Assembly (NCBI RefSeq): GCF_003545885.1
Contig: NZ_QHCT01000001.1
Span: 1,468,001 to 1,532,000, forward strand
Reading direction: 5' to 3'
DNA from: Leptospira stimsonii
Lineage (GTDB): Bacteria > Spirochaetota > Leptospiria > Leptospirales > Leptospiraceae
DNA: 64,000 bases
Shown here: positions 1-8,141 of the stretch, one piece after another
How the letters are laid out: every line of letters starts with the position of its first letter
How positions within the stretch are numbered: the stretch's first letter is position 1
Notes under the pieces: generated by a model
The model's database searches: none
Told to the model about the DNA's origin: nothing
What the model saw: only the letters and a program-made list of their open reading frames with translations
Made by a program: the position numbers and the translations under genes

Positions 1-954
1 AAGATCGTTTCGGAAGTTTTTCCTAAAGAGGAAGTGGCGGCGTTCGAAGGAGATTACCAGGTTTCCAGCGCGCTTATGGAACTTCCATTGGATCACATCT
101 TTTTTACGGGAAGCACTCACGTGGGAAAGATCGTGATGACTGCGGCGGCGAAACATCTGACTTCCGTTACTCTCGAGTTAGGCGGAAAGTCCCCCGCGAT
201 TATCGATCATAGCGCGGACATCAAGACTGCGGCTAAAAAACTGGTTTGGGGAAAGGTCTTGAACGCGGGACAAACCTGCGTGGCTCCCGATTATCTCCTC
301 ATTCCGAACGATCTCGTAAAACCGTTCGTAGAAGAAGCGAAAGCGGTCGTGAAAGAATTTTATACGAAAGACGGAAAGGCACTCAAAGACAATCTCGATT
401 TTTGTAGAATCGTGAACGATCGGAACTTCAATCGAGTTTCCGGTTATATCCACGAGGCCGTCGAGAAGGGAGCGAAAATCGAAATGGGGGGCGACACGGA
501 CGCGTCTCAGAATTATATCGAGCCGACGATTTTGAGTAACATTCCAGAAAATGCGAATATTATGGAAGATGAAATTTTCGGACCGGTTCTCCCTTTGATT
601 CCTTACACCGATTTGGACGACGCGATCCAAAAGATCAATTCCAAGCCGAAACCTCTCGCACTTTATATCTTTGGTAAGAAGAATCGTTCGATCAAAAAGA
701 TTTTGAAAGAAACGTCTTCGGGTGGTGTTGCGGTCAACGACGTGATTCTTCATCTCGTGAATCCGAATCTTCCGTTCGGTGGTGTGAATCATTCCGGACA
801 CGGAAGTTATCACGGTTATTTCGGATTCAAAGCCTTTTCACACGAACGTTCGGTCCTCCATCAATCTCCGCTCAGCTCGATCGGATTGATGTATCCACCT
901 TACACTAATTTTGTGAAGAGGCTCGTCGCTTTTACGAAGAACTTTTTGATCTAA
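1..954 (+). CDS. Aldehyde dehydrogenase, class 3 / fatty aldehyde type (5'-truncated by window edge)
   Basis: Oxidises an aldehyde to a carboxylate with NAD(P). The reading frame is open from base 1, so the N-terminal part lies outside the window and the GTG at 34 is not the true start. Family motifs are visible: FTGSTHVGK (cofactor loop), LELGGKSP with the conserved glutamate, and NAGQTC with the catalytic cysteine. The motif DEIFGPVLP and the late sequence [16 protein letters not shown] are typical of the ALDH3 and fatty aldehyde dehydrogenase branch. The C-terminal tail ([17 protein letters not shown]) is hydrophobic or amphipathic and could associate with membrane. The substrate cannot be read from sequence. 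The next gene on this strand starts more than 600 bp downstream, so it probably ends its transcript. Confidence 0.93.
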   Translation, partial: KIVSEVFPKEEVAAFEGDYQVSSALMELPLDHIFFTGSTHVGKIVMTAAAKHLTSVTLELGGKSPAIIDHSADIKTAAKKLVWGKVLNAGQTCVAPDYLLIPNDLVKPFVEEAKAVVKEFYTKDGKALKDNLDFCRIVNDRNFNRVSGYIHEAVEKGAKIEMGGDTDASQNYIEPTILSNIPENANIMEDEIFGPVLPLIPYTDLDDAIQKINSKPKPLALYIFGKKNRSIKKILKETSSGGVAVNDVILHLVNPNLPFGGVNHSGHGSYHGYFGFKAFSHERSVLHQSPLSSIGLMYPPYTNFVKRLVAFTKNFLI

Positions 955-1537
955 GAATTTAGAATCCGATTTCTTCGTTTGAAATCAATCCTCCGGAATG
1001 GGGCTTTCAGTCCGACGTCCGGGGGATTTTTAATTTTTGGCCGCCGTTCGCTATCAGTAGAATCAGAATCCGACAAAACTTTTTTACCACTTGGGTCCAC
1101 GCTTGGAAATCCCTTCAGTTTTGCGAGGAATGGGCCGCAGACTTAAACGAAGGAGTTCCCACATTTTGGGTAACCTACTCGTGAACGATTCTTCTTTTGC
1201 CGGAGGGAATTTTTTTTCCGTAGGTTAAGGAGCGGTGGAGTTGGATCGATCCGAATCGGAATATTTGTAGGAGTTCCGACAGAAATTCGGTGAGAGAATT
1301 GCCTTGCAAAAGGATTCATACCGTGATAAAGCGAAATCTCCCGATTTTTCCCACGGACCCGCCTCCACCACCCGAGATCAGGGTGGGGCGCGCGATTTTT
1401 ACGAAAAGATTGTCGTTTCTCCGACAGGATTTATTTTCGAGACCCCGCTTAAATACGGTTTTGGTCTTAGAAATCGAATGAACCAATCGCAGTTTAAAAC
1501 TCGATTTTCATAGCTGATTTTTCATAAAAATAAAGTA
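955..1537. other. Intergenic region with short dispersed repeat words, no supported gene
   Basis: About 580 bp without a convincing gene. It carries two copies of the GGAGTTCC word found across the window, near 1151 and 1268. A GC-rich patch at about 1365-1400 contains CCACC and GGGTGG arms that can fold. Short open frames here are proline-rich, lack ribosome binding sites and look like a translated repeat. Confidence 0.5.
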
Positions 1538-1553
1538 GACAGACTGGTCTGTC
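1538..1553. promoter_or_regulatory. Operator-like palindrome upstream of the alcohol dehydrogenase
   Basis: GACAGAC-TG-GTCTGTC is a perfect 7-bp inverted repeat with a 2-bp centre, 44 bp before the ATG at 1598. Size and symmetry fit a TetR-family operator. No TetR gene lies next to it in this window, so the regulator is unknown. Confidence 0.6.
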
Positions 1554-1569
1554 GCTATATTTGTTCTCA

Positions 1570-1587
1570 ATAGACTATGCGGTCTAT
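1570..1587. promoter_or_regulatory. Second operator-like palindrome, directly before the start codon
   Basis: ATAGAC-TATGCG-GTCTAT, with 6-bp arms and a 6-bp spacer, lies 10 bp before the ATG at 1598. It shares the GAC/GTC half-site core with the palindrome at 1538 and may be bound by the same repressor. Confidence 0.5.
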
Positions 1588-1597
1588 GGAGGATTGT

Positions 1598-2695
1598 ATG
1601 CAACAACTCATGTTCCTTCGTCCTGGAAAATTAGAATGGTGGGACGTTCCCTAGCCTCGACTGGAATCCGACGAGGACGCTTTGGTGGAACCGATCGCGG
1701 TTGCAAGATGCGACTTGGATTTGGGGATCTTACGTGGAGAAGCTCCTTTTAAAGGGAGGTTACTTCACTTTATTAGAAATCATGCATATAGATTGATTTC
1801 CAATACCGCTTTAGGAAAGGCTCCGTTCAAAGGCCCTTATCCTTTCGGTCATGAATTCGTCGCCAAAGTTAAGAACGTAGGGGATCGCGTGAAAAACGTC
1901 AAACCCGGAGATTCGGTAATCGTTTCGTTTCAGATCGCCTGCGGAAAGTGTGATCGTTGTAAAGCGGGTCTGACGAACAGTTGCACTTCCGTTCCGCCGC
2001 GTTCCATGTACGGATTCGGCGATCTGGGAGGAAAACAATGGGGAGGCGCTTTTTCGGATTTGGTTCGAGTTCCTTTTGCGGATTACATGCTCATTCCTTT
2101 GCCCGCGTCTCTTTCTCCTTCGGATGCGGCAAGCATGAGCGATAACATTCCGGACGGTTACAGAACGGTTGGGCCGTTTTTAAAACGGAATCCAGGGAGT
2201 TCCGTCTTAGTCGTCGGAGGTGGCGCAAAGAGTGTGGGATTGTATTCGGTTATGATCGCCCGAGCAATGGGTTCTCCCGTAACGTATGCGGACGACGATC
2301 CACAAAGAATCAAGATCGCCGAAAGTTTCGGAGCGACGATTCTCTCAAAAAAATATCCGGAACCTTCGACTCAGTACCCGATCACGGTCGATGCGAGCGC
2401 GAACGAAGAAGGACTAACGTTTGCGCTTCGATCCCTTCTTCCGGGAGGACATTGTACGAGCGTGGGAATCTATTACAAAAAGAAAACCTCCATTCCTCTT
2501 TTGGAGATGTATGGAAGGGGAGTCACGTTTCAAACTGGAAGGGTAAACGTGCAACCGACGTTACACGATTTGCTGCATCTGGCGGATTATCCTCATTTTT
2601 GTCCGTGTAAAGTTACCACTTTGACCGCGTCTTGGAAGGATGCTCCCGAGGCGCTTTTGGACGCAGGCCCGAAGGTCGTGATTGAAAGACGATGA
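1598..2695 (+). pseudogene. Zinc-type alcohol dehydrogenase, broken by an in-frame stop
   Basis: From the ATG at 1598 the frame reads MQQLMFLRPGKLEWWDVP, meets TAG at 1652-1654, and continues in the same frame to 2695 as a medium-chain zinc dehydrogenase. Visible features are GHEFVAKVKNVGDRV, the structural-zinc cysteines CGKCDRCKAGLTNSC, and a Rossmann motif VLVVGGGAKSVGLY. The stop replaces what is probably the glutamate of a VPEP-type start. A GTG at 1682 could restart translation but would lose the first strands of the catalytic domain. Residues between two APFKG words (DNA 1742 and 1820) form a 26-codon insert before GHE that homologues do not have as I remember them. Two palindromes upstream suggest it was repressor-controlled. 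Confidence 0.75.
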
Positions 2696-2845
2696 CGTGA
2701 GATTTGTTCTTGCCATCTTTCATTCTTCTCGGATTCTTCTCCACGCGTCTGTTGAAAACGATTCTTTATCAAATTGGAACGGATAGGATAAGAATTTTGC
2801 GGATCCGGTCGCAGCACGAATCACTGAAACGTTTGGAGTCGGATC

Positions 2846-3745
2846 ATGAAACAAAGAATAGTAAAAATTTTACTCGCATTGATTCTCTTTTCCATCCTCC
2901 TTATATTCGGAGGCGCCTGGTATTTTTCCGGAGTTCTTCTTCATCCAAAACCACATCGTTGTATGAAAGACCATTATATCTTCTGCGGAGATCCTAAGAC
3001 GGACTTGGGTTTGGACTTCGAGAACATAGAATACGTCACATCCGATGGGATGAAGATCTCCGCTTGGTGGATTCCCGCTCCGAAAAAATCGGATAAGGTG
3101 ATTCTATCGATTCACGGTCGTGGCGCTACGAGAAGAGAAGGGTTACGTTATGTGAAATTGTTTCACGATCAAGGGCTCAACGTAATTCTTCCGGACTTGA
3201 GAGATTGTGGAGAAAGTCAAAAGTCTTTTAGTTCCATGGGCTTTCACGAAAGAAAAGACCTTAGCGCGACCCTCGAATATGCAAAACAGAGAGGAATGAA
3301 GTCTTTTGGTATTCTCGGCTTTTCTATGGGTTCCTCGACTTCGATCCTTTTTATGGCAGAGAATCCGGAAATCAAGATCGGTATTTTCGATTCCGGTTTT
3401 GCAGACTTTGTCGACGTCATCACTTTCAACGCTAAAAAAGATTTCGGACTTCCTAAATATCCGCTTTTACCTTTGGTCGTATTTTTTTACGAATGGAGAG
3501 GGAATCTGGAAACCGACGAATTGTCTCCCGAAAAAGTAATCGATAAGATTTCTCCGAGACCGGTTTTGATCTTTCACGGAGACGCAGATACAGGCGTTCC
3601 TTACGAACACGGACTTCGACTGGGGGAATCTGCGAAGGAACCCAAGGAATTCGTGGGAATCTCCGGAGGGGAACACACCAAACTCTGGCAAAAAGACCAA
3701 GGTTTAGTTTCTTCCAAAATTTTAAAGTTAATACAAAAATTATAA
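2846..3745 (+). CDS. Membrane-anchored alpha/beta hydrolase
   Basis: A serine hydrolase of unknown substrate, 299 residues. Residues 6-30 form one hydrophobic segment after a basic start (MKQRIVK), so the enzyme is probably anchored with the catalytic domain outside the cytoplasm. The oxyanion strand SIHGRGATR is near residue 90. The nucleophile elbow GFSMGSS is near 155. The acid is probably in IFHGDADTGVP and the histidine in SGGEHTKLW near the C-terminus. The fold resembles BAAT/YqiA/Fsh-like or cinnamoyl-esterase-like hydrolases. It stands alone, with a hairpin downstream. Confidence 0.88.
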   Translation: MKQRIVKILLALILFSILLIFGGAWYFSGVLLHPKPHRCMKDHYIFCGDPKTDLGLDFENIEYVTSDGMKISAWWIPAPKKSDKVILSIHGRGATRREGLRYVKLFHDQGLNVILPDLRDCGESQKSFSSMGFHERKDLSATLEYAKQRGMKSFGILGFSMGSSTSILFMAENPEIKIGIFDSGFADFVDVITFNAKKDFGLPKYPLLPLVVFFYEWRGNLETDELSPEKVIDKISPRPVLIFHGDADTGVPYEHGLRLGESAKEPKEFVGISGGEHTKLWQKDQGLVSSKILKLIQKL

Positions 3746-3762
3746 TATACTATTTATCTAAT

Positions 3763-3784
3763 ATCCGGTCCGTTCGGACCGGAT
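3763..3784. terminator. Bidirectional hairpin between convergent genes
   Basis: ATCCGGTCCG and CGGACCGGAT form a perfect 10-bp stem around TT, between the hydrolase stop and the tpx stop. The flanks are AT-rich but lack a clean T run, so termination strength is uncertain. Confidence 0.6.
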
Positions 3785-3795
3785 AGGGTCGAAAA

Positions 3796-4311
3796 TTAAA
3801 GTGCCGCGTTAGCCGCTTCGATGGCCGCCGAATAATTCGGCTCGGAGCCGATTTCCGGAACGAGTTCCACATAACGTACGACGTCGTTCTTATCCACGAC
3901 GAAGACCGCTCTTGCAGAAAGTCCTTTCAGAGGTCCTTCCGCGATATGTGTACCATACGCCTTCGAAAAAGAAAAATCCCTATACTGAGATCCGGTCACG
4001 AGATTTGGAGAATCGATTCCCTCCGTGGAACAAAAACGTTTCATCGCGAACGGAAGATCTCCGGAGATGATCAGAGTGGAAATTCCGTTTAGATTCGCGG
4101 CTTTTTCATTGAATGCTTTTGTTTCAAGAGCACATACCGCAGTATCGAGACTCGGAACCGCCACAAGAATTTTTACTTTGCCCGCGTAGTCTTTTAAGCC
4201 GAATTCGGAAAGGTCCTGTTTGATCGCTTTAAACTCGGGTGCTTTATCTCCCGGCGCCGGAATTTTTCCCTCGAGCGGAACCGGATTTCCTTTGAGTGTG
4301 ACTTGTGCCAT
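3796..4311 (-). CDS. tpx: Thiol peroxidase (Tpx, atypical 2-Cys peroxiredoxin)
   Basis: Reduces hydrogen peroxide and alkyl hydroperoxides using thioredoxin. The 171-residue form starting [11 protein letters not shown] matches the usual family length. An ATG 45 bp upstream is open but lies beyond the ribosome binding site AGGAAAACG, so I chose 4311. The peroxidatic cysteine is in [15 protein letters not shown] and the resolving cysteine is in KRFCSTEGI, the two-cysteine spacing of the Tpx family. [18 protein letters not shown] is the conserved C-terminal strand. It is a single gene convergent with the upstream hydrolase. Confidence 0.96.
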   Translation of the reverse strand: MAQVTLKGNPVPLEGKIPAPGDKAPEFKAIKQDLSEFGLKDYAGKVKILVAVPSLDTAVCALETKAFNEKAANLNGISTLIISGDLPFAMKRFCSTEGIDSPNLVTGSQYRDFSFSKAYGTHIAEGPLKGLSARAVFVVDKNDVVRYVELVPEIGSEPNYSAAIEAANAAL

Positions 4312-4613
4312 TTTCGTTTTCCTAAGATTAAAATTTTGAGTATGCGCGAGATCCAATTCTTATCATAGAATCCGAACTTGAAAGCAAACTTTCCCTTTAG
4401 ACCTTTGAATTCTCACTCGGAGAAGGAATTCCGTTTTTCGTTAGGTAAGAAGTTGTTTCCTACCGAAGCGTAGGGTTTCATTCCGTTTCGATCGTATTTT
4501 CTTGGTTCGTTTAAAAAATTGCTTGCGTGACGATTGGAGAGGAAAGCAAGCTGGCAAAGAACTCATTTATGAATCTCGAACGCGTGAACAAAAAAGCAAA
4601 TCTCAACACAGTC

Positions 4614-4673
4614 ATGGTATGGCTCGTGCTCGTGGTGGTCGTCTGGCCACCGGGACCTCGCTTTACGCTGTAG
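4614..4673 (+). CDS. Leader peptide of the ilvB operon (Val/Leu/Trp-rich)
   Basis: A 19-codon frame encodes MVWLVLVVVVWPPGPRFTL and then TAG. It has six valines, three leucines and two tryptophans, with the Val/Leu codons packed at 4623-4643. It sits immediately before a stem-loop terminator upstream of acetolactate synthase, as expected of an amino-acid-sensing leader peptide. No good ribosome binding site precedes 4614. An in-frame ATG at 4569 would give a 34-residue version, so the start is uncertain. Its role would be to stall the ribosome when charged Val or Leu tRNA is scarce. Confidence 0.75.
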   Translation: MVWLVLVVVVWPPGPRFTL

Positions 4674-4738
4674 AGATTTCTTTCAGGCGCAATCCTAAGA
4701 AAAGCCTCCTCCGGTGTAAAGCCGGGGGAGGCTTTTTT
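4634..4738 (+). promoter_or_regulatory. Transcription attenuator controlling ilvB
   Basis: Three mutually exclusive pairings are visible. Segment 1 (GGTGGTC, 4634-4640) pairs with segment 2 (GGCCACC, 4645-4651) around a 4-nt loop. Segment 2 (CACCGG, 4648-4653) can instead pair with segment 3 (CCGGTG, 4711-4716). Segment 3 lies in the 5' arm of the terminator at 4701-4738. A ribosome stalled on the valine codons would cover segment 1, free segment 2 and prevent the terminator. This is classical ribosome-mediated attenuation, inferred from pairing only. Confidence 0.75.
4701..4738 (+). terminator. Intrinsic terminator of the ilvB attenuator
   Basis: GCCTCCTCCGG pairs with CCGGGGGAGGC (11 bp, one G-U) around the loop TGTAAAG, flanked by AAA and a run of six T. 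It lies 67 bp upstream of the ilvB ATG, after the leader peptide stop. Confidence 0.88.
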
Positions 4739-4804
4739 ATTTTAAGGCGGTTCCTGAGTTGATGAGCGATACTTGAAAACATTTTTTATAAGGAAGAATA
4801 CGGA

Positions 4805-6487
4805 ATGGAAATCAGCGGTGCGGAATTGATCATTCGATTTTTGGAATACGCCGGCGTGGAAACCGTCACGGGAATACCCGGAGGAGCGAGTCTTCCCATC
4901 TATGACGCGTTACACGGAAGTAAAATTCGACATATTCTCGCCAAACACGAGCAAGGCGCCGGTTTTATCGCGGGTGGTATGGCTCGGGCCAGCGGGAAGC
5001 CGGCGGTCTGTCTTGCCTCCTCGGGGCCCGGTGTGACGAATCTAATCACCGCGGTTGCGGACGCGAAGATGGATTCCGTTCCTTTGATTGCGATCACCGG
5101 ACAGGTTCCCGTTTCCCTGATCGGAACGGACGCTTTTCAGGAAATCGACACTCTGAGTCTTTCCATTCCGATCACCAAACGAAGCTATCTAGTAAAAAGG
5201 ACGGAAGACCTTATCAAAATTCTTCCACAAGCTTGGATCACATCCACGGAGGGCAGGCCGGGACCGGTTTGGATCGACGTTCCGAAGGACGTCGCATCCG
5301 GAAAAGTCGAATGGGATCGGGACAAAGAATCAAAGTATTGGAATATTCAAAAAAGTGAAATAACTAAGAAATTGGATCCTTTTTGGATAGAACGATTCCG
5401 GGAGATGATTGCGGAATCCTCTAAACCGATTTTTTACATCGGCGGAGGTTTGAATCGTCCTTTGTCTGCCGAGTTGTTTCGTATTCTTCAAGAGCGACTG
5501 ACGTTCCCCGTCGTTTCGACTTTGATGGGATTGGGAATCTGCGAGGATCAAAACCCGTTGTTCATAGGCATGTTAGGAATGCACGGTTCCAGAGCCTCGA
5601 ACATGGCCTTGGAGGAAACGGATCTTTTGATCGCGCTCGGGGTTCGATTTGACGATCGCGCCACGGGGAAATTAAGCGAGTTTTGTCCGAATGCGAAGAT
5701 CATCCACGTGGACATAGACGCGACCGAAATCGGAAAATTGAAAAATCCGAATCTCTTTTTGAAACACGACGCGGAGGATTTTCTAAGACAGATATTGGAA
5801 GTGAAGTTACCGCAACGAACGGCTTCCTTGGAAGAATGGAAAGATCGGATCGCGACTCTAAAAGTATTGTACGGTCTTCCTTTTCCGGATGAAAAGAACG
5901 CGCTCCATCCGTTTTCCGTAATACGAAACGTTTCGGAAATTCTAGGCGATCAAGCGATCGTTACCACGGACGTAGGCCAACATCAGATGTGGGTCGCGCA
6001 ATACTATTCCTTTCAAACACAAGGAAGCCTTCTGACTTCCGGAGGATTGGGTACGATGGGATTCGGACTTCCGACTGCGATCGGAGCGTCCTTGGTTTCT
6101 CCCGGAAAGAGAGTCGTTTGTGTTTCGGGTGACGGATCTATTCTTATGAATATTCAAGAATTGGATACTCTTCGGGAATTGAATTTGGACGTTACGATTC
6201 TTTTGATGAACAACGGACATCTTGGTCTTGTTAGGCAACAACAGGAACTATTTTTTTCGTCCCGATTTTCGGCATCTCGATTCGTAACTCCTACGAACTT
6301 TGCAAAAATTGCATATTCTTTCGGGATTCCGTCCTACGAACTCAAAGAAGAATCCTCCGCCTACGAATTATTAAGCGAAGTATTTTCGAAAAAGGGTCCC
6401 TCCTTCGTTGTTTTGCGGGTTTCTCCCGAATTACACGTGCTTCCTATGGTCCCACCCGGAAAAGCGAATCGAGAAATGATACATTGA
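4805..6487 (+). CDS. ilvB: Acetolactate synthase large (catalytic) subunit
   Basis: Condenses two pyruvates, or pyruvate with 2-oxobutyrate, to the acetohydroxy acid that begins valine/leucine and isoleucine synthesis. It needs ThDP, Mg and FAD. The 560 residues show the expected three domains. The N-terminal ThDP-binding part has the catalytic glutamate in KHEQGAGF (E49). The middle FAD domain includes LGVRFDDRATGK. The C-terminal ThDP/Mg motif begins GDGS near residue 442 and ends with MNNGHLGLVRQQQ. Key active-site words (GIPGGASLPIYDAL, DVPKDV) are intact. It is the first structural gene after the attenuator, with a ribosome binding site AAGGAAG. Confidence 0.96.
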   Translation: MEISGAELIIRFLEYAGVETVTGIPGGASLPIYDALHGSKIRHILAKHEQGAGFIAGGMARASGKPAVCLASSGPGVTNLITAVADAKMDSVPLIAITGQVPVSLIGTDAFQEIDTLSLSIPITKRSYLVKRTEDLIKILPQAWITSTEGRPGPVWIDVPKDVASGKVEWDRDKESKYWNIQKSEITKKLDPFWIERFREMIAESSKPIFYIGGGLNRPLSAELFRILQERLTFPVVSTLMGLGICEDQNPLFIGMLGMHGSRASNMALEETDLLIALGVRFDDRATGKLSEFCPNAKIIHVDIDATEIGKLKNPNLFLKHDAEDFLRQILEVKLPQRTASLEEWKDRIATLKVLYGLPFPDEKNALHPFSVIRNVSEILGDQAIVTTDVGQHQMWVAQYYSFQTQGSLLTSGGLGTMGFGLPTAIGASLVSPGKRVVCVSGDGSILMNIQELDTLRELNLDVTILLMNNGHLGLVRQQQELFFSSRFSASRFVTPTNFAKIAYSFGIPSYELKEESSAYELLSEVFSKKGPSFVVLRVSPELHVLPMVPPGKANREMIH

Positions 6488-6514
6488 TATTTTAGAATAT
6501 AGGAGAACATGAAT

Positions 6515-6841
6515 ATGAATTTTATGGATTCAAGAAAAAACGAAGATTATTCGTATTATATCGCTTCGGAAGATGGACCTTCGCCCATTCTTCGTCTAAT
6601 CGGAATTTTATCCCGTAAATCGATCGACTGGAAGGATTGGCGCCTTTGGCGCAACAAAGAAAACAATTCCCAGGATATCATCATTACAATTCATACCGGG
6701 CAACCGGAAAAAATTCTGAACCTATTCCGGACGATTCCGGAAATTACAGGAGTTCACTATGTCGAATCGGATCCAAAATCTGAAACAATATCTAAACACC
6801 CTCCCCGAGAAGCCGACGAGCTTACCGTTTCCGCCCCTTGA
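6515..6841 (+). CDS. Short ACT-domain protein, likely acetolactate synthase regulatory subunit
   Basis: About 108 residues, 21 bp after ilvB. The segment ILRLIGILSRKSIDWKDWRLWRN and the following strand DIIITIHTGQPEKILNLFRTIPEITGVHYVE follow the ACT-domain pattern of IlvN/IlvH/IlvM small subunits, which bind branched-chain amino acids and tune the large subunit. It has only one ACT domain and no IlvH C-terminal domain, so it resembles the short IlvM or IlvN type. ATG codons at 6509 and 6515 are both possible; 6515 gives better spacing from AGGAG at 6501. Its last 83 bp overlap the next gene in another frame, implying translational coupling. Assignment rests mainly on context and fold pattern. 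Confidence 0.7.
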   Translation: MNFMDSRKNEDYSYYIASEDGPSPILRLIGILSRKSIDWKDWRLWRNKENNSQDIIITIHTGQPEKILNLFRTIPEITGVHYVESDPKSETISKHPPREADELTVSAP

Positions 6842-8141
6842 AAACGAAATAGATGATTTTCTTTTTCGTTTAACAAAAAAGTATTCCGGATGTTTCCTAT
6901 TGGAAAGTCATCCGGGATATCCGAATAATTACCGTTATTCGATTTTAGGCTTTTCCCCATCCTTTCAATTTCGCGGTTACCCTGGTGAATTCGAAATAAA
7001 CGGCCAACCGTACCCCGTAAAAAATCCATACGAAACTCTGAAAGAACTCTTCCCGAATAAAAAAACTTCCAAAAAATATTCGGGCGGTCTGGTGGGTTTT
7101 TTGAGCTACGACGCAACGAATCTTTTCGAACCGGTAACGAATTTGAATCCAAGGGAAGGGTTTCCCCTTTTTTCCTTTGGAATGTATTTGGACGGAGTGA
7201 TCCTGGATCATCTCACCGGAGACGCGGAATACTTTTATTATTTCGAAAATCGGTTTTCCGAATTGAACGATTTAATCAACGAAAAGTGCGGAATTGACGA
7301 AACGACGAAAGTGATCTCCTTGGGATATTCCAAAACAAAAGAAGAATATTCTAATATGTTCCTTAATACAAAGGACGAAATTTTGGCGGGAAACACCTTC
7401 CAGTGTCAGATCGGCTTCGAAGAAATATTTGAGATCAAAGGCAGTTCGATTCCAATCTATCGTTCGTTAAGAAAAAACAATCCGTCTCCGTATCTTTTCT
7501 TTTATAAGGATCAGGAATTGGAAACCTTCGGCTCCAGTCCGGAGTTACTTTTTTCGCATCGGGATCGGATCGTTGAAACGTATCCTCTCGCGGGGACATA
7601 TCCGAGAGGAAAGACTCATGCGGAAGATAGAATTCTTACAAAGAGATTGTTAAGAGACGAAAAAGAAAGAGCGGAACATTCTATGTTGATCGATCTTCAC
7701 AGAAACGATTTGAGTCGTGTTTGTGAAATCGGAACGGTAAGGCTCAAAAAAGATTTCGAAATTCTTAAATTCACCCACGTTCAGCACATTACGAGCGAGG
7801 TCGCCGGCATTTTAAGAGAAAAGGAGGATTCCTTTTCCGGTCTCGCGTCCGTTTTTCCGGCGGGAACTCTCACGGGAGCTCCGAAAGTAGAATCGATCAA
7901 GTTGATTCGTAAGACGGAAGGTGATGAACGTGGACCTTACGGCGGAGTGATGGGATATTATTCTTTGGACGGAAGTTCTCAGTTTTGCATTCTGATTCGA
8001 AGTCTTTTCAGGAACGGATCGTCCGCGTATTCGAGAGCGGCATCGGGAATCGTTTTGGACTCGGTAGAAGATTTAGAATATCAAGAAATTCTAAATAAGT
8101 TGAGAGCGGTAAGAAAATCAATGGAGGAATTCTTTGTATGA
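6759..8141 (+). CDS. Chorismate-utilising synthase component I (TrpE/PabB family)
   Basis: Aminates chorismate, with ammonia supplied by the amidotransferase encoded next, giving anthranilate or aminodeoxychorismate. Family signatures are complete over 460 residues: SSPELLFSHRDRIVETYPLAGTYPRG, DLHRNDLSRVCEIG, HVQHITSEVAGIL, FPAGTLTGAPKVESI, PYGGVMGYYSLDG and the final SGIVLDSVEDLEYQEI. Two details favour TrpE over PabB. The active-site word is PLAGT (Ala) where E. coli-type PabB has a lysine, and FLLES near residue 46 resembles the tryptophan-binding element of TrpE. I therefore leave the symbol empty. It starts inside the preceding gene with AGGAG at proper spacing. Confidence 0.85.
   Translation: MSNRIQNLKQYLNTLPEKPTSLPFPPLENEIDDFLFRLTKKYSGCFLLESHPGYPNNYRYSILGFSPSFQFRGYPGEFEINGQPYPVKNPYETLKELFPNKKTSKKYSGGLVGFLSYDATNLFEPVTNLNPREGFPLFSFGMYLDGVILDHLTGDAEYFYYFENRFSELNDLINEKCGIDETTKVISLGYSKTKEEYSNMFLNTKDEILAGNTFQCQIGFEEIFEIKGSSIPIYRSLRKNNPSPYLFFYKDQELETFGSSPELLFSHRDRIVETYPLAGTYPRGKTHAEDRILTKRLLRDEKERAEHSMLIDLHRNDLSRVCEIGTVRLKKDFEILKFTHVQHITSEVAGILREKEDSFSGLASVFPAGTLTGAPKVESIKLIRKTEGDERGPYGGVMGYYSLDGSSQFCILIRSLFRNGSSAYSRAASGIVLDSVEDLEYQEILNKLRAVRKSMEEFFV

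Noticed and set aside
178..813. Long minus-strand open frame inside the aldehyde dehydrogenase
   Set aside because: Arg/Ile-rich translation without domain; it mirrors a well-recognised gene on the other strand.
1290..1513. Two overlapping short plus-strand frames with a proline run
   Set aside because: No ribosome binding site or family, and they translate a GC-rich repeat-like patch.
4502..4762. 86-codon frame across the ilvB leader
   Set aside because: It runs through the attenuator hairpins in another frame; the Val/Leu leader peptide explains the region better.
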